The notes under the pieces: model-generated
The model's input: only the letters and a program-made list of their open reading frames with translations
The model's database searches: none
Told to the model about the DNA's origin: nothing
DNA from: Fasciolopsis buskii
Taxonomy: Eukaryota; Platyhelminthes; Trematoda; Plagiorchiida; Fasciolidae
NCBI GenBank assembly: GCA_008360955.1
Contig: LUCM01009038.1
Span: forward strand, 12,501 to 76,500
Direction: 5' to 3'
Length of the DNA stretch: 64,000 nt
Translations under genes and position numbers: made by a program
Shown here: positions 11,701-25,930 of the stretch, in pieces
Numbering within the stretch: position 1 is the stretch's first letter
Layout of the letters: each line of letters begins with the position of its first letter

Positions 11701-14700
11701 AAATCATCCGATCAGTTCAGTCGAACAAATAATAACTCAAACTATTTATCAAGGTAGACTGAGAAAACGGGCACATACTGGATTGCTCGATTGATTGCTT
11801 GGCCAGAGATCCGTTGGGCAATTCACAATTTCTCTGTGCCGCTGGTTTCACTTTAGCGAGCGGGTACCATAAAAGTTTCCTGTCGGATCGCACTTTACGA
11901 AGTTCTATCATATGAAACAATGCAACGAGCTTCTAGGGTTCCTAACAAATCTGCTGATGGCCATTCGTCAGTGTTATTGAGAAAAATCAAGCTAACAGAC
12001 ATTTTCTGAGATCCGCTTTGGCTTTGATGAGCTCTTCACACTTGCCAGCTTATTGTAATTAAATAAGTTTTAAACATTCGATTCCCAGTGGGTATTTAAA
12101 CAATACTAAGTAAACGATAATTGGACAATGGTCTTTGTCCTTTACTAATTAAATGAATTAAGCGAATCCCAAACCTAGGGCTTCCTGAGGCTTTGGGAAG
12201 ATCACGAAAAGATTAAATTTTGCTATCGACCTATGGCGTATAGGTAACTAGCTTGACTTAAAATTTCACGAAGGAGTGCTTTCGCTTAAGATGATGGCGT
12301 CAGGATATGCGAGCCACCTGCGGTTTTTGGACAGTTCAAACTTAGTTCATTTCGGTTGGGATCCACTTGAACAACAGCTGTGCTTACCCCTTGATAAGCG
12401 GAATTCCCGTTTCAAAATCAGGCGAATGAAATGACGTCAGACAGTAATACCAAGTGTTCGAAGATACACGAGGGTATCAATAGTAGATCACGTGATGGAT
12501 GAATCGCTGGCGCCGCAACTGAGGGCGCGATAATTCAGCATGATGAAATGTGAGCCACTTAAATTGAAGTTGACCATTATACGGTGCAATGCAATATAAT
12601 TCCTAAGAAAATGCACCGGTCAAACAATCCGTACAGTCCTATGCCAGAATTATTCCTATGCCAGCTTTGCCCTTCTAAGCAGCTGCTAAAAGAAAAGGAG
12701 CAGCCACTGTAGGGACGAATTAAAACTTAGGCAGATGAACTTTGACATTTCATGGAACGACTTTGGTTCTGTGCACCAGACGCATTGTTTCCAAACAGTC
12801 CAATAGGTCTACGCTTGTTCGCTGGAAATTATGAGAAGATCAAAGAGGAATGGCATTTCAGAGAGGCTGCACAAATGGTGGTATACGTGGGAAAATATGG
12901 GTTCAGTGTGCCAGAGGAGTGAATGTCCTTAGTTATCAGCAATAGCTCATTTAAAATAATAGAGAACGGGAGACGTCACATGGTTCATTCACGACATGAA
13001 AAAAGTCGTAGGTATTCCTTCCGAGAAAACCATCAGGGTTAGGTGTTCAGTTAAAGATTGTTTACTTCGGATTCGGATCGTAGCTAGAGTTTGGAAGCCT
13101 TATGCAATACTAATGATTTCTAAGGGCAACTTCGGTATTTTTAGCATTTACATGCGATCTATTGTTGCAGATGAAGCATTTCCGTGAACTCTAGTTTGAT
13201 AATTCTGCATCTGGATAATGGAACCTTTTGCCGAAAGGATACAAGCAACAATTCAATAGAAGACCGGTTTGCTTAACGAACCCAGTATCTCATTGTGAAT
13301 CACTGTTGTAACCAAAACGCTGTCTGAAGACCGCCTGGTTTAAAACATTGTAACGACAGAAATAGGAAATCGTTTCACACTGCATAAACTCAGTTGGCCG
13401 TTAGGTTTTAAGAACTGCTGAAGCTTATGCGGCTTTAGACGTCAAAAGTTTTGATGTTCGGAAAAACGTCATGATTATACATTGATAACATTCCTATTTC
13501 TAAATTTCAACAACCAGATTCGAGAGCTGTAGACTATGGTTGAATTGAGGCACCAGAAATTAGGGGGAGAAATTCAGTCTGTCCAAAAGACTAGCTTACA
13601 TAGGCAGGTACCCGGATGTCTTCTGGACTGAAGATCCATTCATACATTAGGTCATTCAGTAGGGTCAGTATTTGCTTTGAAGAGCACTACTATTGGAAAT
13701 AGGTGTATGAGAGAAAAGATGCCTTCACAATATCGGTAAACGGTGCACCTTTTGGCTAGGGGGAATCGATTACCGGGTGATGCTTCTAACTAAAAAGGGT
13801 AGTTTGTTTGAAAAATTTTCAATGAAGTAAGAAAGGCCTAGTTTGCATTGCAGATGCTCAATGTCCTCCAAAATATGGGTACCATCGGGTGATTTGACAA
13901 GTTGACTGAATAAACATACACGCAGCCCCATGCACCCCTCGGAAATGTGAGCCGCTGTGACTGTGAACTACTGTTTTGTTCAGTAGTTTGTAATGCTATT
14001 TAGTATTGTGCATTGAGGTGAGAGGGAATAACTCAAAGCAAACTTGTTCGCCAAGACATGTGGTTTTCTTCGACTTTACACTGGTCTGTAAAGATGCCAC
14101 GATTTCATTCCAGCATTTTCGTCGACCCCTCGAGGAATAAAACATTTATCATTCAAGTGAAATTAGTTTGTTCTTCACTGTGGGGCATTTATTTTCTGAT
14201 GTAGATCTGGGTGTAACGTCAAAATTTAGACTATCCCGGATACGCATATCCACTCCCGTTTAAAGAATATTCTTTGCCTGATTTTTCTCGATATTCTGCA
14301 ATTCTTATCGAGCCGGACTGAATTATCACGAGAATGGTTTATGCTTTACCCAAGCCGACAAATATATGCAAGCTAATCCGTGGACTGTCACGTGTTTGTT
14401 TCTCGTTTCAAACGCAGTCAGCAACCGTGGTACCGGTGTAGGTAAGCGAATCCATATGTTGATAGACGTGTTTGCACAACATATTGTAAAATTAACTGAA
14501 TCGAATAGGTGAGCAGTTTCTTGCTAAGGAACCAACTTCTGTCGCCATGAGTGTAAAACCTGTTGCACAGGTATTCTGGACCTGGGGACAAACGAATTGG
14601 TTTAAAGCTTTTCCTCTGTCAGATTAGCCATCAAGAAAGGGCAATAGTTCCGAAAGATTTATTGTAGTCATAAAACTGGAACGTCGTATGGTGAATTGGT

Positions 14701-17700
14701 TGACGTAGCGTTTGTCTTTGATTTGAAAATATATTCGTGGCACGGATTTTTCTCAAAAACGCTACCCAGGTTAGGTATGTCAACTAGAGAAATATCTTTG
14801 ATATATGCAAATAAAAAACCATTTAATTATCAAACTTAAAAAAGCCATTAGATTTTCTTTAGTAATTTTTTAATATGGAAATTGGTGTGATTAGCAAAGA
14901 AAAAAAACCCATCGATTATTTCAAGATTCATGGATGCACGTGTGCTGACTGCCACAATCTTGTAGCCGGGTCATAGTCTTGTTGATGATCCGATCACGTT
15001 TAGGTGTTCCGTGGAGAAAACTGTTTTTGGACAAGGGTGAAACGTAAACATCCATTCTGCGTGATTCCACTTACAAAACCCACAAAGGCAATGTGGGCAC
15101 GTGTCCAAAAGATTATCATGTTATTTGGTTCTATGCTATCGCATTTATAAAGCTAGATCTGATTCTGATATATCGAGGAGAGGGACACTGGCTAGGCAAC
15201 ATGATGGTAAGCAAAAGCGTGTTTCCAGTATGCTTTCAGTTGTACGCTTCATGCACCGATAGAATGGAGAGGCCGAAAGTCATTTATCCAGTAATAAGTG
15301 GTTTGATGTAATATTCTTTGTAGTTTATTAAATACATCGTTTGAATTCACCATAAATTCTAACAGGTAGTTGAAAAATTACCCTGTTTACTTCTTTGTTG
15401 GCCATTTTCGGCCAGTGCTAATGTGTTATCCGAATGAGTTATCTTTCTAGTTGACACCGTTTGGCTGACTTAAAGCAGTTCCATGGTAACGAGTCATCCC
15501 AAAGAAAATCGCCAAAACCACTCCCTCTACGACCCATGACTATCTGCTTGCTGACCTGCAGAGGACCTCATTGCTTTGATCCCATTTCCACCGGTTCCAG
15601 ACATTCCAGCTGCGACTTTTTAATATTCCGAAGAAAGATGCTTACTCTTACGGTCATGCGATTCATATAAACTTGACGGAAAGGATAACCACGAACGAGG
15701 TCATATGAAGCTACTTCTCTCTTTGTTCCATACAATTAACTTAAAAATTGAAGGGCCGTAGTTTGAGTTTTGTTGGTTTCATCACTCTCCGGACAGATCC
15801 CACAAACAGTTCCTCATGTTCAACCTCAGCAGATCCACATACCTGAAGTTTAGTTCATCTTTGGAGTACAAGCAAAACATTTGGCAAGCAAAGTTGATTT
15901 CGTGTTTGCGAAAGTGAGTTTTGTTTGGCGAGAGTTATTGTACGAGCTATACGTTCCCTTACGGAGTATCTAGTGGACTTTTACATCACGACTGACGCGG
16001 TCCAGCGATTTACGTCCTTTCTGCTCACCGCAGAAACGAGTCCTTCGTTGTATTACAATCATACTGGGTAGAAAACGGATCACAATTCATCCAACAAAAA
16101 TCGTTAATCAGTGTTACTCACGTATATTCTGGCATGTTCCGACTTTCTTTCGAGTGCAAATGTGTGTGGTCCTGTCATCAAGCGTTCCCTCCCGAGGATC
16201 GTATCCGGTTTCAGTGAGTGACTGCAGAAATACAGATCCTCCAGAAGTCCACAACTGCTCCAATATCGATCAGCCTCAGCTTTTTCTACTTTAGTTCCAC
16301 GTGCACTGTTGCAAAAAAGGTCAAGCGTATATTGATCAGGAATATTGTTACAAATCAGACCTTCTCGCCAAACTCAGGATCCTCGCAGCACAGTTTCACG
16401 CAAACCAGCGTCTGCAAGATTTGTATGATAAAATGACTCTGACAGGAATTGGCGAAATTATGAAGGAAATTTGATTTGAAAATGTCGATCATTATTCATA
16501 CTCAAGTCTTCTATCTTAATGTGAACACGAAAATTTACCGGAATGGGTCAGCAGTACTTTCTCTCGAAGAATATAGATGGTTCACTAATATCACAAATTA
16601 ATTAACGGGTTTCCCACAATGTACCCGTGTGTAAGTTGCACTAAGGCGAGTTAACCGAGTGTGAACATGTTTGTCCACGCAGATGTGTCTGAACAGGAAA
16701 AATGAAATCCCTAAGGAACACGGCAATTTCGCGTAGGATTTGCTCAGGGTCTTGGGGTTTATTCTAGTTTAGATTCAGATGTGACAACAAAGCCGCTTGT
16801 CTAACAGAAACCAAGTTTACAGAGTATTTAACCCAAGATCACGCGTGTAATTAAGAGCTGGGTATAATTAATTGTCAGTTAATTTGAGTCTAAAAACCGA
16901 GAGTAATTTGGAACGAAAAAATTCGTTTACGAAAGGATCCTGATTTTCATCAAAGTTGACTCTGCGTCAAGGTCATTTGAGCATGTTGGGTCAGTTGATT
17001 ACAGTGTCATCGTGTCAGTGAAGTAGTATGTGAGAAACAATGAAATTTTGGTATAATCATGTAGAGGACAAAGAAATGATTATAAATGCTCGGTCAATTT
17101 AAATTTTTGTGTTAAAGGCTTTCCAGCGTCTTCAACTAAATGAAGCCATAATGTACACCGAAACAAACGAACAAATTATGCCAGGGGCTTGCCCTTCATG
17201 GAAGACATCATTCACATCTGAAAATGGCCACAGAGTTACCTATATTCATGTTAACATTTTATGACAGAAGGTTTTATTCTTTAATCGCGACCCAGATTAC
17301 TGTCGATGTTTCATGGCTTATTGTCCGGATAGAGTTGAGTGGTATTGAAACGTTCCTAGTGCCAATGAATATGGAGTATGGGTTAATCGTGCACTAATGC
17401 TGGGAATATGATTATCATGTGCAATAGTGAAGAATACTGGGTAGCCTGCTCTGTTGATCCGTTAATTTTATTCACGGAAGCATGGCATGAAGTGATCTGA
17501 CGAACACTTACAAAGTGGTCATTCGTAACGGGATTCTTCGGAAAAGTTGTCCAGATTTCTTATTTCCGTCCAAATTGTTTGCTCTTACACGAATACGGTG
17601 AGAAAGATCTTACAATAGGATCAAAAGAGAATCCACTTCGATTTAGGGAGACTGCTTTTGTGGTGATGGAGATATTCCTTTGACTCGAAGAAAGTGGACT

Positions 17701-19819
17701 TTATAGAAAGTGATAGTGCCTCCGAAAGTAGCTTAATGTTTCACTGTACCAGAATTTAGTGAACGGGTTATTCTAAGTAGAATAATTTTCTTTTAATTTG
17801 ACGCAAATTGGACGGAAGCACAATTGAGTTCAAGATATGTTTCGTATAAGAACATATCGCGGCCTAAATCTTGGTCCTATCCTAAATATGTTTTGTGTTC
17901 AGACGTGATAATTCAATGAGTTACCTAATCAGTGGATGCTGGCTTGGAAATTCTAAAACTCCTTGGAGTATGAGGAAAGAATGGTTTCATATTGGAGTTG
18001 CTAGATGTCACATCGAAGTGGCCAAAAAGTTACCGAAGATCAGTGACAGGCTAATCGCGGGCTCATTGCGGGCACATTGCCGGTGTTTAATGATGCTAGA
18101 TTTCTAGCACTAGATGTGTCAACTTGTGAATTATTCTTACTTTGTTCTCTCTGAAAGGCTCGTAATCCGTCATGGTTCCGTTGTATACGTGGTGGCTAAA
18201 ATGGTCTATCGACAAAATTTCTGGCCTATTAGGTGACTAGAAAAAACCAAAGTTCACGGTTCACTGTCGAAAAGAGTCACTAGGTCTTGATGAATGAATG
18301 AAAGCAAATTCATTTTTTTCTGTTTTACATTTCACCTAGGTATCTGGTGGTTTGAAGATCGTGATTTTGCCGCGGCAGTTATTCAATTTAATGTTCTTTT
18401 CCTACCCTGCTCTGTTCCTCATTATTTGTGACTGCCTGACCTTATACCCTCAACTTTTAATTTGGAATAATCAAAATGGAATGACTGTAGGATCTGTCAT
18501 AGGCTGAATGCATAAAGTATGTCAGTTCCGTTCGCGAAATAGAAACCTTTATTTATTCTTGTATTCAGTGCATTATTGTGCATGTATTCAGAGGTTGAAT
18601 ATGATTGTTTGTTAACTGGGATCTTTTGAGTCAACTTGGTTTATCGGGAAATGAGATTTCTTTTACGAGGAATCATGACATACTTCAACCAGGACCTTGG
18701 GTGAAGGTCACCTGACCGTGATCATTGAGCATTATTAGTGATGTTTCGACCTTTATTTTGACTTCAAATCCTCAGCAGGCTTAACTGTTCACCCCGTTTT
18801 TTTTTATTACGCCATAGTCTTGAGCTTGAAATTCAGAAATATAAAGTATTGCGGTTGAAAGCTTAGTTTATGTCTTTGAAAATTTCACTGGAACCTAGGA
18901 GAGAGACAAGAATGGCTGAATTGAACGAAATGTCTGCTGTTCTCGAAGTTCCTGCTAGCTGCATCTCATGTTGCTTGGTTGAGCTAAGTCCAATTCGTCG
19001 AGGAGGCCCAAGGGCGATGCTAATGAAAATCCTATAGAGACAGATGTGCCTCGCCAACTGCACTGACGCACTGACAACGTCACCCCTACTGGTGAGCTAA
19101 ACACCAAGCTCAGTGGTTGTAAATCCAAGAAATCGAAATGCAGCATTTTTTATGATTGTTTCATAATCTGAGACCTCTTTTAAGTCAAATCTAAATGACC
19201 AGTACGTGGCTGTGAATTTGCAGTTGTTCTGAATGTTTGGATGAAATTCTCTTTGCGAAGAGATCAGAGCAGTTAGAGATGTAAGGGTTTTCCATGGAAC
19301 TTTACCAAATTACAAATTCGATTCCTCTAATCATTTACGTTTGGGGTTGGATTGTTCATTAAGGCCAGCTGTGAGCTAAGGATGCAGTTTATAGTCCTTC
19401 AACGCAATGAAACTAGCGGACAGAGGATACCTCTTCGTCATTCTAGAAGAGGGGTCAATTTGAACTGCAGTTTTATTTCATTAATTGCATTACGAATGGA
19501 TCAGTGATTGGTAACCTTAGGCGAAATGTTTGCATCTCAAGTTGCTTTTCTTGTAATGCCTTATGTGGTTGGTACCACTTCAGATTTTAGGGTCAAGTTT
19601 GCTTTTTCCCTCCATCCCATATGGTGATCTGTTGTAGATATGAATGGTGTTTTTTCTGCTATAATCATAGGCCCAGGGCATCAAGAAAATTTGTTTCAGT
19701 TTTGAACTGTAGGAGAAAGTAAAAACAACCCGAAGAAGTTAATTTCACTCAAATGAAGCGTATTAAATTAAACAGCTTTGTGTCCGAAAGGTTGTATGTG
19801 AACAAATGGAAACAGTGTT
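8777..19819. other. Long stretch with no recognisable gene or element
   Basis: No frame longer than about 90 codons, no RT, endonuclease or integrase motif, and no tRNA-like box was recognised over 11 kb. Short frames at 10517-10789, 15093-15311, 15461-15670 and 17895-18107 match nothing I know. A 41-codon frame at 18912-19037 starts in a good ATG context (purine at -3, G at +4) but has no other support. The stretch could be intron or old degraded repeat. Confidence 0.45.
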
Positions 19820-20272
19820 TTGTATTGCACAGACCGTTGCGTAAAATAAATAATGTCGCATTTCAGTCAAGAAATGTTTGACTGATAAATGATTAATAAG
19901 AAAAACTTTATGCTCAACACCCAGTAAAAAAGTGGAGAACAAAACTCATCAAGGAATGATTTAAGCAAATTATGATAGGTTGCTCAGGAATTCGGCTGAA
20001 ACCCGATCACAGATTGTCAAAATGCGTGCTAAATATGGGACAATGGAGTTTCTGAAGATATTGATTCTGGAGGATAAGGAACGAAGGGCGGATCGTGTAG
20101 AAATACGAGAGCGACATTGAAAGATCGTTGTGTAGATGATGCGTGGGTTCAGAGGGAATTTTGTGAGCGAATTTCTCACATGCTGATCAGTGTTGATCAC
20201 AGAATTCGAGACAATTCAGTTAGTAGTATAAAGGACGCGGCTAATAATTGATAGCCCCCGGCGAACAATTTC
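19820..20272 (-). mobile_element. 5'-truncated CR1-like LINE 3' end, copy 1
   Basis: This roughly 430-450 bp segment is nearly identical to 27577-28025; by eye I count about ten mismatches. On the minus strand it encodes the C-terminal end of a CR1-like LINE: VINTDQHVRNSLTKF, then RSLSSRINIFRNSIVPYLAR, then a short tail to a stop. The pattern with FxNSxxPY fits the usual final block of these proteins. At its 5' end (20272) similarity to the other copy stops abruptly, which is typical of LINE 5' truncation. The 3' flank reads TTGCG preceded by TGTATTG-like sequence. An in-frame TGA upstream of VINTDQ is shared with the second copy. Confidence 0.7.
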
Positions 20273-20949
20273 AGTCTTTTTTAATTAACCCTGGAAACTA
20301 ATAGGTTTTGTTTGAGATTTATTCCAACCTACCTTTCTAACCTAAACACTATTTCACTCTTCCTAATAACCATCCGTGCTCAAATGCATAAACATTTTGG
20401 ATGCTAACTGTTTCTTTGAATAATTTGCACTGTACCTCGACTAAGCCATCTCAGTAAATGTTTGTTTAACCTCAAAGGTTATCTGCTGCAGTTTCATACT
20501 ATGTCTTCCAGACTTATCTTCGGTATACCGGTGGAACATATTGTCGGAATTTATTTCTACTTCGACTTTTTCATCACTTCTTCCCTGAACGTGCGCTTTT
20601 CCAATAAGTACAACTGCAAATCTTCTTAGCTTTTTCGATGTTTTTCTATTCTAGAGTTGAAAATTATTAGGAAAGTCCATATCCTGTCTTAGGACTGAGT
20701 TCCATTCTATATGCAGTACTATACGTGGGTTTTTAGTATCACTTAAAAAGGATCGAACGTCTCTGCTTTCTTAACCGCAAACTCTTTTCTCTTGATCATC
20801 CGTGATACGGTGCACAGGCCCGTCGTAGTCCGTAGTCCTAGGTTTACGCAAGTCTTTGGTGGTTTAGTCACGTTGATTTTAATTATTCATTTTCTATCAC
20901 TCAGGTTGATCATTCTGACGGTTCGGCAGGCAGAAGGGACTTAAAGTCA
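20273..20949. other. No gene recognised between two LINE pieces
   Basis: Both neighbours are minus-strand LINE pieces, but no RT aspartate box or post-RT motif can be recognised here. It may hold degraded remains of the 20.95-21.96 kb element. Confidence 0.4.
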
Positions 20950-21960
20950 ATTAACTGCTTGACCCTCATAATGAACAAATTAACCGTTTTAGAATTACTT
21001 CAGAATCTTTCGCAGGTCGTTTGCAAAAATGAAACACGACAATGAGACTAACTGTGACGCGATCCTTTTTGTATGGGAAGAACAACAATAATCTTACCTG
21101 TGACATTTGGACCACCCCACTTGATATTGCAGTTGACTTGAATTTCCGTCTCCTACTAGGCCATAAATGGTTGTTCTGCTTGGGAATTCTAAAATGCTCT
21201 CGCAATTTGACCTTTGATTTCAAAAGATTAAGTCAGCCGCACTCCCGGTCGATAACATACTTAGTTGATCACCATGATGAAATCAAAATAGCGTGCTTGC
21301 CCTACTGCTGCTTAGTCTAGTCTTGCAATAACTTCGTCCATAGAGCCCAGTTATTTGAAGAGACTTGGTATAACCCTGGGTATTCTGATGTATATTGGCC
21401 AACGTATTACTTTATTTTTTCAAGGCAATTCGAAAGTATGCATTGGAAACTGACAGGTTGGGAGCTGTACCCCTGTGCTACTGGGTCTATTTGGGGAACA
21501 GCTACAGGAGCTGCATCACAGTTAACCGGGAGTATTCCTTGAACTGTTGAGTTCCAAGAAATGGTGCTAATGAGTGCATGCCGTGTTTACAGCAATCGTT
21601 TTTACAACACCCGAATAAATCCCATGCATATATCTGGGGATTTATTTGCATTTAAAATCCTCAGTGCATGTTGCGTCCCGTCTGCCGTTATTCGCAGGCG
21701 AGTGTCAGCCAACATCTGGAGCCTCCAATCAGATCAGTTCAGCCTCGATAGGTACAGACTAAAAACGTTTGCTCTACTTTTATACCCATGCACTTCCGAC
21801 ACATCTTCCGACCTCCGTTAGCCTGCTTCATTTCTATCCAATCCCTTTGATCTTATATGGAGACAACATCTTTGGGAATTCTGATCGACTTCATTTTCCA
21901 GTGCTAACCTGAACACCTTCATCGTTATCCTCTATACTTCTTCCATGTTCTTATACTTAG
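20950..21960 (-). mobile_element. Decayed LINE: pre-RT linker and RT N-terminal half
   Basis: Minus-strand frames in order: SRANVFSLYRSRLN (like the KA..F..yFrSvf block), LRITADGTQHALRILNANKS followed by PD (the V..aL..LNxxKSPGPD lead-in, 21620-21670), PVNCDAAPVAVPQ and YSSQPVSFQCIL..CLEKI (like W..A.VvPi.K and YRPVSL..v..K.LEK, about 21425-21530). Next comes LREHFRIP..NNHLWPSRRR (where QHGFxxxRSC belongs) and LLFFPYKKDRVTVS (about 21045-21085, at motif A, FLDFxKAFDxV). The motif A aspartate region is altered and no YADD box follows. Order and spacing support a jockey/CR1-type LINE; individual motifs are degraded. Confidence 0.6.
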
Positions 21961-24603
21961 CATACTGTTTTGTTTAGGAAATGTACAGTGAATTTCGGAT
22001 TATTTCTTTCGTGTCGAGAAAAAAGCGTTTCGTCATATTCCATCACAGATTTCCGGCTATTATTTAAGATTGGTCAAGAAATCAAGCTCGAGCGAACAAC
22101 AACCACAGATAAACCAAACGACATAAAAGCTTGCCTTGGAACGAACGATTATTTCATTTCACTTGTCAGGGATTCGATGAAAGGCCAAAGGTGACTGGAG
22201 AATTTCGTCGTCTTCATGCCATTGTTCAGTTTGACGGTGACTAGATCAATAAGAAAATAACAATAACAAAGTGTAAATTAGGACAACACAGCAGGTTTCA
22301 CCACAGAACAATCATTGAATGGTATCATTTGTCGTCACTATAATGTCGCTGTATTGGATAACTGATAGGGGAACGAAATTCGAATTCGGTGCTGTCATTC
22401 TCGGAACATCACAGTCCTCGATCGCTGATGTTCACTTAAACCAAAGTGGGATGAATTGGTTTCAAAGGTAATGGTTAGTATTTTCATGAGTCCATCTGGG
22501 TCACGGAAACGCATGTGTGTGCACTTTGATCGTTACAGTTGCAGTCTAGTTGCTTGACCTTTGTTCTTCCACACATTTTGCATAAATTAGTGCGCCCCAG
22601 AACTCTGCTCTTTGACCTTACTCTTCAATGGGATTCGGGTTGACAGTCCTGTTCAGTGGGCCTAGCACCCGCTCATAAAAGTACAAAAATGAGCTTGTTT
22701 CGAACTGAAAACATTGCTGACAGAAATGTTCAATGTGCTTTCAGTGTTAGAGCAAATAAAAATGAATATTCTATTTTAGGCAGGTGGTTTCATTTGCTGC
22801 CGGGATGAGTAAGTGACCTACAACCGCAGTGATACTATTTATTGTCATGTAGACATTAATACATTAGTTCATTGTGAGGATTCAAGATTGGTTACCGCAA
22901 CTTTTGACAGTTCGATGTGCATTCTATTTGCCATGGAGACATGAGGCTATGAGTAGGAGACCGAGTTCACCCGAGCACTCACAATCATGAGAAGAACAAT
23001 TATTAAATGTCTCAGAAATTGTACCTCAAATCACATGGGCCGATGAGATAATAAATTCCACTAACCAATGCCTAAAATGGTTCTAAGGATGAAGATCTCT
23101 ACAGTTGATGGGACCCATAATGTCAGCCTGTCCATTTCAAAGTGAAGTCTGTCAAAATATTCAACTCTTAGGCGCCGGTCAGATTTAACTTGAGAAACAA
23201 ATTCCTTATATTGGTACTAATGGAATATTTTTAACGAACTCAAACTAAAATGAACGACATGTGTTGAGATGCGAGTTACAGTAAATCTTAGGCAAGACTT
23301 ATTAGGTAGATAAAACTTTCAGAATCATCATGGTAACTTTTAACTATTGTTCATGAAATCTATGGACAAATTCATAAATAGTTTTCGGTGTTCGTTGGAA
23401 AAAACAACAACAAATTCAAAGTTGTCCGGTGAACTCCAGCAGGCACACGAATTACAAGTTTCGTCGATCGTGTTCGATATACCGTAGCTTTAGTTTCATT
23501 AAATCTTGGTGTCAAGTTCACGAATTAATTATTCAGTTGGCAAGTTCCTCACGTCGGCTGTGCCACGAAAAATTGATTCACCCCGTTTGCGACGTCGATC
23601 AAGTCCTGTATGCAGCTTACCACCTGACTATTTGGCTGGTAAAATTGACATGCTACTGAGGCGGACTTGACAGTGGCGTTTGACACAATTTTGATTCTGG
23701 TATGAAAATCTTGACCAAAATATCGTGGATAAGGTTGATAATTTAGAAATAATTAGAGCCAAAATTAATGAGCCAGACTGATTAGTTCATGTGACTAGTT
23801 CTTGTGTCATTTGTCATAAAGCGATGGTTGGACTACGCTGTAGATCTTCGAATACTCTGGTTGTCCTGTGATGAAGTCCGACCATTATCGTTACATTTTG
23901 CAAGCGAAATGTGCAACTACCTAGATTAACAAACGTACCCCATAGATTCCCCCTCCAAAAAAGCTCAAAATTTCATCAGAAGTCTTACCAAATTCAAAAC
24001 CAACAAAATGAAAACAGTAATAACATTAAGCGCCCAATGGGCTCATCGAAGTACTTCGTGAAACAAACACCAAATGCGATAGGTTTCTATCCCATGGCTG
24101 AAGGTAAGCCGCTGTTCCATTCTTTCGATAATCAAATCAGTCCAGCTTGAATTTGACAAGTACTCTTCTCATTTCGACAAACGGCTGCAACGGGAGTTGA
24201 AGGACAATATTTGTTACTACTTAACCAAGTATTCATAGGCGTTAGCACATTCCTTTGGTGAGTATTTGTTTGACGATTAGCTTGTGATGTCTGTTATCGA
24301 AAACCCTAATAACTGATCACTAGGCGAAGATGACAATTTACGGTCTTTCGAGTGAATCTTGCGAACAGCGAAATTCGACCATTTCGGAAAAAAGTTAAAG
24401 GATTTTGACCCAAGATCCCCTCTGATTGCTTCCCCATTAACTAGAATGCTGGGAAGCTCATTTGTCATTCTAATTTTTGCGGCCATGCGTAAAGATTGGT
24501 AGAAAAAAAATTCTCATTAATTATTCATTTTGAAATGGCTTTGTCTGTCTTCGTCTAATGTGATCGCGGATATGTGGAAAACGAGCTTTGAAAACTGATC
24601 ACT
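21961..24603. other. No gene recognised
   Basis: Short frames at 21970-22194, 23429-23659, 23911-24150 and 24277-24486 carry no motif I recognise. The minus frame at 24486-24277 follows the possible BEL fragment on the same strand and could belong to it. Confidence 0.4.
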
Positions 24604-24820
24604 TTAAAATGATTTTGTTGGCCATCGAGCGGTTTTGCTTTGTTTTGGATCAAATAAATTGCTTACCATTGATAAGGTGGCATGTTTTTCAGCTGTGAAA
24701 GTGAAGTTTATAATGAGACAAAACAATATTTCTTCGAGGAAAAGTGATATTTTTAGTGCTTTACATGTTTTCATCGAAGCAGGCATAAATCCCGAAAAAT
24801 TTCTCGAGAGGACAATTTGA
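24604..24820 (-). mobile_element. Possible BEL/Pao LTR-retrotransposon fragment
   Basis: The minus frame contains INFTFTAEK then ATLSMVSNLFDP. BEL/Pao polyproteins have a conserved block just after the RT with a positively charged residue, LSxVSxxFDPLG. The ATLSMVSNLFDP match is good over twelve positions and the preceding hydrophobic stretch fits the LGvxW...f.F block. The following LG-aP part is lost. No LTR, protease or integrase was seen. It could be a chance match in a 60-codon frame, so confidence is low. Confidence 0.32.
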
Positions 24821-25629
24821 CATTTGATCTAATTAATTTCGCCTGACAATCCTTCAACAAATTCTCGAGGATTGTGTTTGTCATGAAACAATTTGCCGTG
24901 TGATATCGCCCAATTCACCACTAAGGAATCATAAAGCCAGTATACATCTGTTTCTTCCTTGTTAGGTATATGTTTGTCCTATTCATTAATTAGCGCAAAT
25001 TGTGGCTGGACGGACTCAGCCATGTAAACTGGTAGGTGTAGGCTCATGATCAATACATCCAATTTCACTTTACTTTCATCAGGAAGAGTAAGTCACCGTA
25101 TACTTTAAAAGTATTTTTCCCTAAATCGGTCTCTGCGAAGCCTTATGGGTTTTGAAACCTAATACTATTGTCAGTGCGGACAGTAACAACCTCAGTCGAC
25201 ACGACACGGACCCAAAATAATTGGTCAGTCTGCATACAAACTCTGGATACCCGTATATCCATCTTTGAAGACGGATGACGGTATCTGCAATGCTTCCAGA
25301 GGGATGGGAAAGATATGACGCATTGGTAGAACAGTTCGATTTGTCTATAAAATGATTATGTAAATGAAGCCATTTACTGAATTGTCTTTTAACGTATTGT
25401 GATCACCAAAGAGGATAATTAGTTGTTCAATTTCGGTCCTTCCCCATACTCATTTTGTCTCTTCCGCCACTTCATCACCAGTCTTAAAAAGAGAAGATTT
25501 CGGGAAAGAAGACAACGCATGGCTCTAACAATTCAAGTAAACTATTGCAGTTAACTCAGAAATATTTTATTTTTTCATAGCGACAGAACATCATTGATCA
25601 TTAAGTGGACTATAAGCACTCATATACGA
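24821..25629. other. No gene recognised
   Basis: No motif, repeat or frame worth reporting was seen. Confidence 0.45.
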
Positions 25630-25737
25630 TCAATCGAATATGTCCATCTCGCAGGCGTCAGTCATCATGTCTGACCCCATGGAGAAATTGAATATTTCAT
25701 GCGTTGAACAGAGCTGGGTAATATCTGCCGGATCGTA
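25630..25737 (-). CDS. Candidate terminal exon, unknown product
   Basis: On the minus strand, position 25737 follows a textbook 3' splice site: a pyrimidine-rich run of about 30 bases ending in TTTGCTTTCAG. The 108 bases after it are open in the frame beginning YDPADITQLC and ending DIFD with TGA at 25630-25632. The composition is acidic and codon-like. A second frame, reached by splicing from the candidate exon ending at 25931, ends earlier. No family is recognised. Retroelement remains in this window can mimic exons, so this is only a candidate. Confidence 0.2.
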   Translation of the reverse strand, partial: YDPADITQLCSTHEIFNFSMGSDMMTDACEMDIFD

Positions 25738-25930
25738 CTGAAAGCAAAATTGGAATAAACTTGAAAAATAAAGAATCAGATGAAGAACAGTTTGTCCTGA
25801 AGCATGCCCTAAGGCTCTGTATGACAGGATGGAGGGCTTCAGACAATAATGTCCCACGTGCTTTATCGCACTAAAGTAGAAGCAAACGAACCAGTATCAA
25901 TTCCGTCAGTCAGTACCCATTTTAGAATAC

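Noticed and set aside
18912..19037. A 41-codon frame starting in a good Kozak context
   Set aside because: Too short, no splice donor or partner exon recognised, and no similarity.
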